Assembly: GCA_019637855.1 (NCBI GenBank)
Contig: JAHBUX010000001.1
Location: 519,337 to 583,336, forward strand
Direction: 5' to 3'
DNA from: Bdellovibrionales bacterium
GTDB lineage: Bacteria; Bdellovibrionota; Bdellovibrionia; Bdellovibrionales; UBA1609
Length of the DNA stretch: 64,000 nt
The notes beneath the pieces were generated by a model. It was not told the origin of the DNA, made no database searches, and worked only from the letters and a program-made list of their open reading frames with translations. Every line of letters begins with the position of its first letter. Position 1 is the stretch's first letter. Both the position numbers and the translations under genes were made by a program. Positions 7,494-14,805 of the stretch are shown here, in pieces.

Positions 7494-8492
7494 ATGAAGG
7501 ATTGGCTATCAATAGGACAATTTTCCAAAAGAACGGGAGTATCTGCACGAGCGCTTCGCTTGTACGAAAAAATGGGTCTTATTGAATCTGCTTCTCGTGG
7601 AGAAAATGGCTATCGTTATTATAGAGAAGATCAAATTTCTGTTGCACGTAAAATCCGTGAATTAAAAACGCTCGGCTTTTCGTTAAAAGAAATTTGCTCG
7701 CTCCTAAAATTCGATACTCAACTTGACATGAAATCACTCGGTAGCCTTTTGAAGCACCGACTGAATTTGATTCTTCAGGAAGAAAAACTGCTCGGAGAGC
7801 AAAAAGACCAAATCAAATCCATCCTTTCCTCATTGAATCGCAAAACAAATGCTCTAAGCGAGCGGGAGAGGAAGTACGTTATGGATTTATTCAAGAAAGC
7901 GACCATTGTTGTAACCGGGGTTGAGGATTTAGATAAAACGGCCACCTATATCAAAGATCACTTCACGGCATCTCGGCAGGACATTCAGATTATTCAATGG
8001 AATGAATCTTTGGAGCTTAGCGATATTGCACTGCCCGTAGTCATTATTATTCCCGAATCAAAATTGACAACAGACCAATTTAAAAATCTCAAGCCCGATG
8101 TCATTGTCGTGAAAAACGTGGGATCTTCATCGAAGAAGACAATTGATTCTTACCTTCGACTATTCAGTCATGTCGGCCCTCATATGGCGACTGTGCTAAA
8201 TGCCGACGATCGAGCATCTATTGAAATCGCCAAAAGCCCGCTCGTCCAAAAGGGCAAGATTTACTATTTCTCGAAGAATACGGGCCTTAAAGACCAAATC
8301 AAAAAAATTGGCGGAACGATCAGCGACGGCGAAGAGATCACCGTGTATGGCTTCAACGATCATAAGTCCGGAAATTTGAATATAAAAATTAAAAATATTC
8401 GCGCTCATGATGAGGAAGTCGCTTTGATTGCAGCTTTAACTGCCGTCATGGATTTGGGGATGAAAGTCGAAAATATCGCTCTCACTGTTTGA
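7494..8492 (+). CDS. MerR-family regulator fused to a degenerate Mur-ligase/cyanophycin-synthetase-like domain
   Basis: Residues 1-75 are a MerR DNA-binding domain (SIGQFSKRTGVSARALRLYE, then GYRYYREDQI and LGFSLKEICSLL). Residues 80-120 look like the usual dimerising coiled coil. The remaining ~200 residues resemble the ATP-dependent central domain of Mur ligases and of the C-terminal half of cyanophycin synthetase. TIVVTGVEDLDKTATYI sits where VTGTNGKTTT is expected, VGPHMATVLNADD matches the conserved LNADD segment, and KGKIYYFSKN, IGGTISDGEEITVYG and the closing HDEEVALIAALTAVMDLG follow in the ligase order. The P-loop is not intact, so this is probably a ligand sensor rather than an enzyme. 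The fusion is unusual; the effector is unknown. Confidence 0.82.
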   Translation: MKDWLSIGQFSKRTGVSARALRLYEKMGLIESASRGENGYRYYREDQISVARKIRELKTLGFSLKEICSLLKFDTQLDMKSLGSLLKHRLNLILQEEKLLGEQKDQIKSILSSLNRKTNALSERERKYVMDLFKKATIVVTGVEDLDKTATYIKDHFTASRQDIQIIQWNESLELSDIALPVVIIIPESKLTTDQFKNLKPDVIVVKNVGSSSKKTIDSYLRLFSHVGPHMATVLNADDRASIEIAKSPLVQKGKIYYFSKNTGLKDQIKKIGGTISDGEEITVYGFNDHKSGNLNIKIKNIRAHDEEVALIAALTAVMDLGMKVENIALTV

Positions 8493-8506
8493 GCTGGTGA
8501 AGGCCA

Positions 8507-8683
8507 ATGAACCAAGATAATGAACAGGGCGACGTATCCGTAATCTCAGAAAACGAAAATCCCAAAGAGCAACAATCAGATCCAGCATACACTGACGATG
8601 AAAAAGAGAGGGCCATTGAGGTCATCAAGATTTTACTTCGGGTTCGTGATCGCGCCAGAAAAGAAGGCCTCATCAACTGGTAA
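8507..8683 (+). CDS. Small acidic protein coupled to the MerR-type gene
   Basis: 58-residue ORF beginning 14 bases after the MerR-type gene, with an AAGG ribosome-binding site 4 bases before ATG. The first 30 residues are acidic and disordered in appearance; the rest (DDEKERAIEVIKILLRVRDR) should form a charged helix, ending KEGLINW. No family is recognised. It is followed by a terminator, so the regulator and this gene probably form a two-gene transcript. It may be a partner of the regulator. Confidence 0.65.
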   Translation: MNQDNEQGDVSVISENENPKEQQSDPAYTDDEKERAIEVIKILLRVRDRARKEGLINW

Positions 8684-8715
8684 ACTTTGAATTCTTAAAA
8701 CTTAACTGAGTTTTG

Positions 8716-8741
8716 GCCCATCTTCACAGGTGGGCTTTTTT
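8716..8741 (+). terminator. Rho-independent terminator
   Basis: Stem GCCCATC / GGTGGGC (one G-T pair) with a 6-base loop, followed by six Ts. It closes the MerR-type regulator/small-protein transcript. Confidence 0.75.
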
Positions 8742-8762
8742 AATTGAGCCAGTTGAGACAAA

Positions 8763-8852
8763 TGGCGGAGAGGGTGAGATTCGAACTCACGAGGGCCTTA
8801 CGACCCTGCCGGTTTTCAAGACCGGTGCATTAGACCACTCTGCCACCTCTCC
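8763..8852 (-). tRNA. tRNA-Ser (anticodon TGA)
   Basis: On the minus strand this 90-base segment folds as a class II tRNA. It has the acceptor stem GGAGAGG/CCTCTCC, discriminator G, an encoded CCA end (8763-8765), a long variable arm, the T-loop GTTCGAATC, and an anticodon loop with TGA flanked by CT and AA. It reads UCA (and other UCN) serine codons. Confidence 0.97.
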
Positions 8853-8866
8853 GCGGTCTGAACCCA

Positions 8867-8895
8867 GATATAAAAGATGGCCTGGAATAACGCAA
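8867..8895 (-). promoter_or_regulatory. Promoter of tRNA-Ser
   Basis: On the minus strand, TTGCGT (-35) and TATATC (-10) are separated by 17 bases. Transcription would begin about 8 bases before the mature tRNA. The position fits well; the match to consensus is moderate. Confidence 0.5.
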
Positions 8896-9028
8896 AGCCG
8901 TGCTATGTGTCACGGACTTGTCTTGGCCTTTTTTGCAGAGTCTGGTGCGGGCTTAGCTGATTAGGAGAGTTAGAGTTTCCATATGGACGTCCTAGTGATA
9001 GTCCATGACCACCAAAGTGGGGCTTTTC

Positions 9029-9982
9029 ATGGGCAAATCATGGCACGGTCGTTTTGTTCAGATCATTCGCGCTTGCGCGTGGGCCCTGGCGCTTTCTGGA
9101 TCGCTGCCGCTTCAGGCTCAGGTTTCACCGTTGCAGGTACGGGACGATGGGCAATCGGATTTGCGTTACCTTGTTGACCGCCTCGATGAGCTGGCCGGCG
9201 GTACGCGCACCGATGACAATCGCAACTCGAGCTCTTTGCGCTTCACCTTTGCCGATCGAACTAGTCGCTTTTCACGCGCCCATGCTTCGCTAGATGTCCG
9301 TTTTGCGATGAAGCTGGGATTGCTATTGCAATGGCAAAAAGAGATTCAAAATTGGTCCAATCGACTGATTGAGCGTGAAGAGCGCAAAATCTTTCCGCAA
9401 GAAGCACGCAAGCGAATGGCGCAGATAGAACAGGAGACTTCCGATCTGTCTACGCCAGCCCAGCCTACGCGCGAAGAGAAAGATCCCTGGCGCTTCACTT
9501 TAGAAAAGCACTTTGTTGCAGCGATTCATCCCAGTCTATGGGTACATGCTCGAGTCAGCAAAGATTTAGAAACCGGAAAGCTTCTGCATAACTTTTCGGC
9601 GCAGTTCGGTTGGTCGTTAGACGACCTTTGGCAGGCGCGCACAGGATTGGTTTCGCACATGATGCTGGCGCCGAAATGGGCGTTTGCCTTTAGCAATCAC
9701 GTTGACTATTTGATCAGTGATCGTCGCTTCACCGTCTCACAAGGGCCAACGCTGTCCTATCTACCGACCGACAATCAGTCGTTTAGCCTTAGTGCGGGCG
9801 TTGGTTCGGAAGTTGTGGACAAAGTGTACGCGGCTCAGGGCTACGGTCTAACGTTAGGCTACAACTTGGATGCGTGGAAGCAGTGGGTGATCGTGGGAGT
9901 GAATACGGCTGTGGGCTGGGCGCGAGCCACCCGCTTTGCTCCTGATCCGGGCGTTGGCGGTTCGGTCCAAGTGGTCTTTTAG
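9029..9982 (+). CDS. Exported protein with probable beta-barrel C-terminal half
   Basis: No family recognised. The ATG at 9029 follows GTGGGG and gives a signal peptide (MGKSWHGRF, hydrophobic core, cleavage near PLQAQ); an upstream ATG at 9005 has no ribosome-binding site. A charged helical region (LLLQWQKEIQNW, REERKIFPQEARKRM) occupies roughly residues 85-150. After residue ~155 the sequence turns into alternating strands and ends in SVQVVF, with an aromatic C-terminus typical of outer-membrane proteins. This suggests a periplasmic helical segment linked to a barrel. Function unknown. Confidence 0.65.
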   Translation: MGKSWHGRFVQIIRACAWALALSGSLPLQAQVSPLQVRDDGQSDLRYLVDRLDELAGGTRTDDNRNSSSLRFTFADRTSRFSRAHASLDVRFAMKLGLLLQWQKEIQNWSNRLIEREERKIFPQEARKRMAQIEQETSDLSTPAQPTREEKDPWRFTLEKHFVAAIHPSLWVHARVSKDLETGKLLHNFSAQFGWSLDDLWQARTGLVSHMMLAPKWAFAFSNHVDYLISDRRFTVSQGPTLSYLPTDNQSFSLSAGVGSEVVDKVYAAQGYGLTLGYNLDAWKQWVIVGVNTAVGWARATRFAPDPGVGGSVQVVF

Positions 9983-10110
9983 ATTTTTCGTTTATTAGAA
10001 AATAGTTCTACAGCTGAGTCGGTCTGGTATCCGGCCGGAATCCTGCACATTGAACGGTGGACTAGGTCCGTTCTTAAACAGATTCGTTTTGTGGTACAAG
10101 GAGATCCGAA

Positions 10111-11373
10111 ATGCGGAATTTAGTTGTAATAGACGACCGGAAGATCCGGAAACAGGCGTTTTCGAGTGTACACCGTTTGCTCAAGAAGCTGCAGCGTATG
10201 GAGGCCGGTCTTGAAGCCTTTCATGCTCGCGATCAGCAGCTTTACAACGAGTGGTACGCCCTGACTTTTCGTGGGCGTCGCCTGGCCTTGGATCAGCTGC
10301 GCGGGGAATATAATGACTTGGCCGAATTCCACAATTGGATGGTGGCCCTGGCTGAAATGGAAGATCTGTCGTTTCCGCAGGCCGCCTATATATTGAGTGA
10401 GGAAGCCCGTGTCTACCGTGACGGAACTTTCGAGCAGCGCTTAGAGATTGAGCGCCGCCGCCGATTGCGTGAGGAGTATGTGCGCGATGAGAGTGAACGA
10501 CAGTATCGTCGACGAGAGAAACGTCGCGCTCGTTATGAACGCACTCAAGAGTCAACGCGCGGGCCACGACCGCTAGATCCTGAAGATATTGAAGAGCTCG
10601 AGACCATGAGCTCACTTTCCGACAGCGAGCTCGAAGACTGGTGTGCAGATTCCGATGCGGCTTTTGATCTTCTGGGTAAATCTCTGCGTCAAGCCGCTCG
10701 CACTGAGGAATTTGCATTGTTCTTGCGCCTATGGGGCGTTCTGCATCCCAAGCAACAAAAGGAATTTGCCAAGGAGTTTCGTAAACACACGGGCGGCTCA
10801 CTCTTCGAAACGATCGAACAGATGCGCCGTAAGTCCAGAGAGCCCGAGAATGAGCGAGAACCTTTGAAGGTCGAAACCTTTAAACTGCTCTATCGCCAGT
10901 TGGCTCGTAAACTACATCCCGATATGCATGCGCGAACCGTCCGAAAAGACTTGTGGCGCGAACAAATGTGGCTTCGCGTGCAAGCAGCCTATCAAGCCGA
11001 AGATGAGCAACAGTTGCACAAGCTTTACCACCTTGTGCTTTTGCGGGCGGGTGAGCTGGAGGGTTTGCGTTTAAGTGAGTTGCATATCACACAAAAGTGG
11101 CTGAACGATGAGATTGGTCACGCCGAAGAGAAGTTGCACGGCCTGCGGCGGCAACCGGCATGGGGTTTTTCTCGCCGCAAAGATTTAACGCCGATCACAC
11201 GCAAGATAGACCGTCAGCTCGCCAAAGATTTCGACAAGCTTGAGCAAGAGGTGATTGCACTGCGTACGCGGCAGGCATTTCTCGAGCGCATGGGCCGAGA
11301 AGAAGCGAATGGTAGCGGACGACAAAAGCGCTCTTCGGCTCATCGGCGCCCCGAACAAATGTCCCTTTTCTAA
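10111..11373 (+). CDS. Divergent J-domain protein with clamp-binding-like C-terminus
   Basis: 420-residue soluble, highly charged protein with Arg/Glu-rich coiled regions (about 105-150). Residues ~255-305 look like a J-domain: LLYRQLARKLHPDMH contains the diagnostic HPD (269-271), followed by a helix MWLRVQAAYQAEDEQQLHKL. J-domains stimulate DnaK-type chaperones. No zinc-finger or substrate domain of DnaJ is present. The last five residues, QMSLF, resemble the QL(S/D)LF peptide that binds the DNA polymerase sliding clamp. The ATG at 10111 has a good AAGGAG site. Overall function unknown; DNA replication or repair is one guess. Confidence 0.7.
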   Translation: MRNLVVIDDRKIRKQAFSSVHRLLKKLQRMEAGLEAFHARDQQLYNEWYALTFRGRRLALDQLRGEYNDLAEFHNWMVALAEMEDLSFPQAAYILSEEARVYRDGTFEQRLEIERRRRLREEYVRDESERQYRRREKRRARYERTQESTRGPRPLDPEDIEELETMSSLSDSELEDWCADSDAAFDLLGKSLRQAARTEEFALFLRLWGVLHPKQQKEFAKEFRKHTGGSLFETIEQMRRKSREPENEREPLKVETFKLLYRQLARKLHPDMHARTVRKDLWREQMWLRVQAAYQAEDEQQLHKLYHLVLLRAGELEGLRLSELHITQKWLNDEIGHAEEKLHGLRRQPAWGFSRRKDLTPITRKIDRQLAKDFDKLEQEVIALRTRQAFLERMGREEANGSGRQKRSSAHRRPEQMSLF

Positions 11374-11504
11374 ACTAGTCGCCCATATCTGCCCCCGCGG
11401 GTAACGGCGCTATGTTGTTTAATCCAAAAGAGTGTCGGTCCGAAATTTGCTGCGACCCACGTCTGAATCACGATCTGCGTGATCCAAACAACCTAGGGGG
11501 GAAA

Positions 11505-12149
11505 ATGCTTAAGAAGCTAACGCTACTTACTTTGTCTGTACTAATGGGCGCCGGCCTTGTTGCGTGTAATGAGCGCACTGTGGCTGTAGGTGCTGGTGTG
11601 GTCGGCGGTGCAATCGTTGCGGGGGCAGTCTATGACAACTACTATGGACGCGACTATCGTTACTCACGCGGCTACTATCGCGGCGGTGTTGGTTATTGGG
11701 ATCGTCATGATGGTCGCTACTACCGTTGCGGTGGTCGTTGGTGTCGCGACAGCCGCTTCCATCCGCGCCCTTGGCCGCATCATGGTCGTTGGAATGCGGT
11801 TGAAACTATGAGTGTGGGAGGCGGTGTTCAGTTAGCGTCTGTCACACCTACAGCTGCCAGCCGTGAAGCTGCTGTCGCCGGAAAATATCGCATCAGTCGG
11901 GCCGCGGCTCTGCAAGTGGGGAATGCATTCTCGTCCGTCGAACGCTACGGCAAGATGGATGGATTCCGCGCCCTCGGTTTACAAGATGACGATGTTGCGC
12001 GCATCAGTCAGGGACAGCAGGCGAGTGCCGCTTCAGTGCAAACACTGGCGAAAAATTTAAATGCCTCCACCGCTTCCGTCCAAGGACTGCTGCGTGATGT
12101 AGGCGATGAATACAGTCTTTATAAACAGGGCACGGTCGAGGTCAGATAA
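11505..12149 (+). CDS. Gly/Tyr-rich lipoprotein
   Basis: 214-residue predicted lipoprotein. The chosen ATG follows AGGGGGGAAA and opens MLKKLTLLTLSVLMGAGLVAC, a signal with lipobox LVAC. A glycine-zipper-like stretch (GAGVVGGAIVAGAVY) is next, then a Tyr/Arg/Gly/His-rich region of about 60 residues, and a helical C-terminal part from about residue 110 with repeated ASAASVQ/ASTASVQ motifs. A start 93 bases upstream is possible but would bury the signal peptide. No enzymatic motif is visible; an envelope structural role is inferred. Confidence 0.78.
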   Translation: MLKKLTLLTLSVLMGAGLVACNERTVAVGAGVVGGAIVAGAVYDNYYGRDYRYSRGYYRGGVGYWDRHDGRYYRCGGRWCRDSRFHPRPWPHHGRWNAVETMSVGGGVQLASVTPTAASREAAVAGKYRISRAAALQVGNAFSSVERYGKMDGFRALGLQDDDVARISQGQQASAASVQTLAKNLNASTASVQGLLRDVGDEYSLYKQGTVEVR

Positions 12150-12161
12150 ATAGGGGAGTCT

Positions 12162-12188
12162 CGTGGGCGGAGTGATCCTCCGCCCACG
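12162..12188 (+). terminator. Strong hairpin after the lipoprotein gene
   Basis: Perfect 11-bp inverted repeat (CGTGGGCGGAG / CTCCGCCCACG) with a 5-base loop, 13 bases after the stop codon. No T-tract follows, so it may act as an mRNA 3'-end stabiliser or with Rho rather than as a classic intrinsic terminator. Confidence 0.5.
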
Positions 12189-12202
12189 ATCACTGGCGAA
12201 TT

Positions 12203-12330
12203 AAAAAAAAGGCGCTAGAGGCGGTCACAGTTTCCTGTGATCCGGCCTCCGCGTATTCGTGGGAAACCTCAAAAGGGGAAGCGAGGTTCAGGTGGCGCCT
12301 ATGTGTGCTGGACGAACTGTCCTTGGCGCC
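12203..12330 (-). ncRNA. Candidate structured small RNA ending in a T8 terminator
   Basis: Read on the minus strand, this stretch holds several nested helices. A GGAC/GTCC hairpin (12322-12310) is followed by a GAACCTC ... GAGGTTT hairpin. A long hairpin comes next, with GAGGC/GCCTC and TCACAG/CTGTGA arms closed by a GAAA tetraloop. An outer helix AGGCGC (12300-12295) / GCGCCT (ending 12210) is followed at once by eight Ts (12210-12203). There is no minus-strand gene just downstream, so this is more likely a stand-alone RNA than a leader. It does not match tmRNA, RNase P, 6S or SRP RNA signatures I know. The 5' end is not defined. Confidence 0.4.
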
Positions 12331-12612
12331 GGGTTACTTACTAACTTTGCAAGGGGCGGGCCCTCGCCGCACGAGACTCCAGTCACTTCTAGTTGTTGCG
12401 TAGCACCAACGTCTTAGTAATCAGGAACATTGGCCTTTTTTGAGACACTTAGCGTTACGTAAGCAACGTTATGGTGTGTGGCGAAATAGAACTTGTCTAT
12501 AGGCGTTATGGATTTAAGTCTCTTTACGTTCAAAAACTGGACCCCGCCTAAAGTCCAGTTCCGGGATATCCGATGAAGTACATAGTGGTTCGTAATCTCA
12601 TAAGGAGTTCCC
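12331..12612. other. Non-coding interval before the 100-residue gene
   Basis: No convincing gene is seen on either strand here. It must hold the promoter of the plus-strand gene at 12613 and, if the minus-strand RNA at 12203-12330 is real, that RNA's promoter and 5' part. A GC-rich block (GGGGCGGGCCC) sits near 12353-12363. Confidence 0.4.
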
Positions 12613-12915
12613 ATGTCCCAATATGATACTCAAAGTCTGCATGACTTTCTGTTTCACACGCCCGAGGGCGGCCTGCGTAAAATGCTGATCGACCGTAAGC
12701 ATATGACCGATGTGCATTGCAATCTGCTGCTTAAAATCGTGAAGGCCTGCAATGCGGAGCAATTCGGCGTTCATCTCGAAAAACAGGATTTTCCGCGCAT
12801 TCGCATGACTCCGGCTGAGGACAAAATCAAAGAGAAGTTTTGGAACGATTGTATGAACACTCTGAAAGAGCGTGGTGTGTTGCAGCCGGCACAGGCACAG
12901 AAAGTGGCGGCTTAG
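12613..12915 (+). CDS. Small soluble protein, unknown function
   Basis: 100 residues with a strong AAGGAG ribosome-binding site 7 bases before ATG. Mostly helical by composition (GGLRKMLIDRKHMTDVHCNL, DKIKEKFWNDCMNTLKERG), no signal peptide and no recognised motif. It is followed within 2 bases by a tiny hydrophobic ORF and converges with the gene at 12982-13227. Confidence 0.72.
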   Translation: MSQYDTQSLHDFLFHTPEGGLRKMLIDRKHMTDVHCNLLLKIVKACNAEQFGVHLEKQDFPRIRMTPAEDKIKEKFWNDCMNTLKERGVLQPAQAQKVAA

Positions 12916-12917
12916 CC

Positions 12918-12992
12918 ATGAGCACACGCAGAATCATCTTTTGGGCCGTTTTTTTCCTACTGATTGGTAGCCGGGTTCTGGCTAGCGGATAA
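12918..12992 (+). CDS. Possible 24-residue hydrophobic peptide
   Basis: The ATG sits 2 bases after the stop of the preceding gene and encodes MSTRRIIFWAVFFLLIGSR followed by VLASG. This has the form of a bare signal peptide or single membrane helix. It has no ribosome-binding site of its own, so expression would depend on coupling. It could be a membrane micro-protein, the remnant of a truncated exported protein, or chance. Confidence 0.3.
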   Translation: MSTRRIIFWAVFFLLIGSRVLASG

Positions 12993-13227
12993 CGCAATCG
13001 CCGCCCGGTTCCTTTTCCCAATACAAATCACCTTCACAACTTAAATGCCATTTGCGTTGACCGGTGGGCAGGATGTCCTCGGTCGTCCACATTGGCACTT
13101 CGACACGCACATGTTTGGCCAGATGCTCGACGCCATCCACTAGTACGCGCCACGCGGGCTTGTCGCCGCTGATCTTTTCTTTGTCAGTGTTGAAGCGAAT
13201 CTGAATTGAATGTTTAGCCATATTCAT
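12982..13227 (-). CDS. Small conserved-looking protein, unknown function
   Basis: 81 residues starting MNMAKHSIQIRFNTDK; AGAAGG lies 7 bases before the first ATG. The protein is beta-rich with many tryptophans and a well-formed ending (WHLSCEGDLYWEKEPGG). No signal peptide and no recognised domain. Its 3' end overlaps the tiny ORF at 12918-12992 by 11 bp. It is divergent from the methyltransferase genes that start at 13301. Confidence 0.62.
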   Translation of the reverse strand: MNMAKHSIQIRFNTDKEKISGDKPAWRVLVDGVEHLAKHVRVEVPMWTTEDILPTGQRKWHLSCEGDLYWEKEPGGDCVIR

Positions 13228-13300
13228 GTTTTTGCCTTCTCGCGTAAGGGTCCGGCAAACTGTTTTACATATCTTGGCGCGGTGCTATCGTTTTTACTCT

Positions 13301-14044
13301 ATGGAAATTCATAACGATAAAATTAAACAGCAGTTTGATCTCCGTAGCTCCAGCTTCGACAGATCGGTGTACTGGGTCACCGACCCCGGATTGATCGCCG
13401 CTCACGTGCGTTTGGCGGGTGCGCCCGGCAGATCGCTAGAAATGTGTTGTGGGACTGGAGCAGTGTCGCGCGGCTTGAAGGCGGCGGGATGGGATTGCAG
13501 CGGAATCGACATCTCTGCCGGTATGGTGAGTGAAGCGAGTAAACATATTCACGCACAGGTTGGTGATGTGGCCAACATGCCCTTTCCCGATCACAGCTTT
13601 GATCTTGTAGTCATGCGCCAAGCCTACTTTCTGCTTGATGACGGCCCCGCAGCTCTTCGCGAAGTGCGCCGAGTGTTGAAGCCAGGCGGACGTTTTATTC
13701 TCTCGCACTTGGTGCCTTTTTCCTCTATCGATCGTGAGCACCTGCGCAAGGTGCACACGGTGAAGCAGGCGCAGATGCGCAAATTCCACACCACCGAAAC
13801 GCTATCACAAGAGCTGGAAGAAAACGGATTTTCTGTGCGTGCCCATGATCAAGCGGTGGTGCGTGAGTCGGTCACTCTGTGGATGAGGGAAGCGCCTGAG
13901 CTCTCCGAAGCTACGCGCCAAGAAGTTTGTAGTCTGGTGGCCAATTCACCAACCGATTATCGCCAGTTGCGGCGCGTGGAAGTGGTGAACGGCGAGATTA
14001 TGGAAGACTGGAACTTTGTTTTGATTTTAGCGAGTCCCAAATGA
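13301..14044 (+). CDS. Class I SAM-dependent methyltransferase (first of a tandem pair)
   Basis: Rossmann-fold methyltransferase of the Methyltransf_11 type. Motif I is SLEMCCGTGAV (residues 45-55), an acidic strand end lies in GIDISAGM, motif II/III are FDLVVMRQAYF, and VLKPGGRFIL follows near 126. The ATG at 13301 opens MEIHNDKIKQQF; a longer upstream reading is unsupported. The stop overlaps the next gene in ATGA. The downstream neighbour is a clear paralogue sharing MRQ/LRQ, LKPGGRFIL and an EDWN motif near the C-terminus. Substrate unknown; a small molecule is likely, from the surrounding biosynthetic-type genes. Confidence 0.85.
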   Translation: MEIHNDKIKQQFDLRSSSFDRSVYWVTDPGLIAAHVRLAGAPGRSLEMCCGTGAVSRGLKAAGWDCSGIDISAGMVSEASKHIHAQVGDVANMPFPDHSFDLVVMRQAYFLLDDGPAALREVRRVLKPGGRFILSHLVPFSSIDREHLRKVHTVKQAQMRKFHTTETLSQELEENGFSVRAHDQAVVRESVTLWMREAPELSEATRQEVCSLVANSPTDYRQLRRVEVVNGEIMEDWNFVLILASPK

Positions 14045-14799
14045 GCGGCGATATTCATCACGACAGCATTCGGCAACAGTTCGCTCAGCGCATTCCCACT
14101 TATGAACGGGCCGCGACGTGGATGTTGAGCAGGGATTTGATCGCGGCTCAACGTGAGGCTGCAGGCCCGGCACCCGCTGGTCGTGACCTTTGTTTGGATC
14201 TGTGTTGCGGCACTGGCGTCGTGGGACGCAATCTTCTCGATCTCGGTTGGAAAATGCGCGGTCTGGATCTCACGCCTGAGATGGGCTATGTGGCTTCGCA
14301 ATATTTCCCCGTGCGCATCGGTTCGGTCGAGAGCATCGACAGTGAGCCGGGCGTTTACGATCTGGCGACACTACGTCAGTCGTTCATGCTCGTGGATGGC
14401 GACAAGGCTCTGAGTGAGATTCACCGCATTCTGAAACCTGGCGGTCGCTTTATACTGATTCAAAGCGTTTCTTTTGGCGCGGCTGATGACGAAGTGTACT
14501 CGCAGGTCCAGTGGGCTCGACATATCAATCAAAAGACTTACTACCGGCAGATTGACCTAGAGAACGCCTTACGTAACCATGGATTTAGCATCGTGGGAGC
14601 AAAGACGCTCCGCATACGCGAGTCCGTGGATCATTGGCTGAATAGCGCGCCGGAATTGCAGCCCGAGTTGCGCCAGCATATTCGCAAACTGATCGCGGAC
14701 GCGCCGGATGCCTACAAATGGGCACGTGATGTTCGTGAGACTGGTGGCGAACTTTTCGAAGATTGGAATTGGCTGATACTCACCGGTCAGAAGGATTAA
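14041..14799 (+). CDS. Class I SAM-dependent methyltransferase (second of a tandem pair)
   Basis: 252-residue paralogue of the preceding gene. The SAM-binding motif is CLDLCCGTGVVGRNL (about 51-65), the later motif is ILKPGGRFIL, and the C-terminus has LFEDWNWLIL where its partner has IMEDWNFVLIL. The two probably arose by duplication and may act on two positions of one product or form a heterodimer. It starts in the ATGA overlap and is followed 6 bases later by the radical SAM gene, so the three are one transcript. Confidence 0.85.
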   Translation: MSGDIHHDSIRQQFAQRIPTYERAATWMLSRDLIAAQREAAGPAPAGRDLCLDLCCGTGVVGRNLLDLGWKMRGLDLTPEMGYVASQYFPVRIGSVESIDSEPGVYDLATLRQSFMLVDGDKALSEIHRILKPGGRFILIQSVSFGAADDEVYSQVQWARHINQKTYYRQIDLENALRNHGFSIVGAKTLRIRESVDHWLNSAPELQPELRQHIRKLIADAPDAYKWARDVRETGGELFEDWNWLILTGQKD

Positions 14800-14805
14800 C
14801 CCTCC

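Noticed and set aside
7494-8492. Active Mur ligase or cyanophycin synthetase
   Set aside because: The ATP-binding P-loop is broken and there is no C-terminal ligase domain, so only a regulator/sensor call is supported.
8713-8964. 83-codon plus-strand frame across tRNA-Ser
   Set aside because: It reads through the tRNA gene on the other strand; the peptide GEIRTHEGLTTLPVFKTGAL is a common artefact of reading serine tRNAs backward.
12414-12614. 66-codon minus-strand frame
   Set aside because: It has no ribosome-binding site or protein-like pattern and lies in the control region of the gene at 12613.
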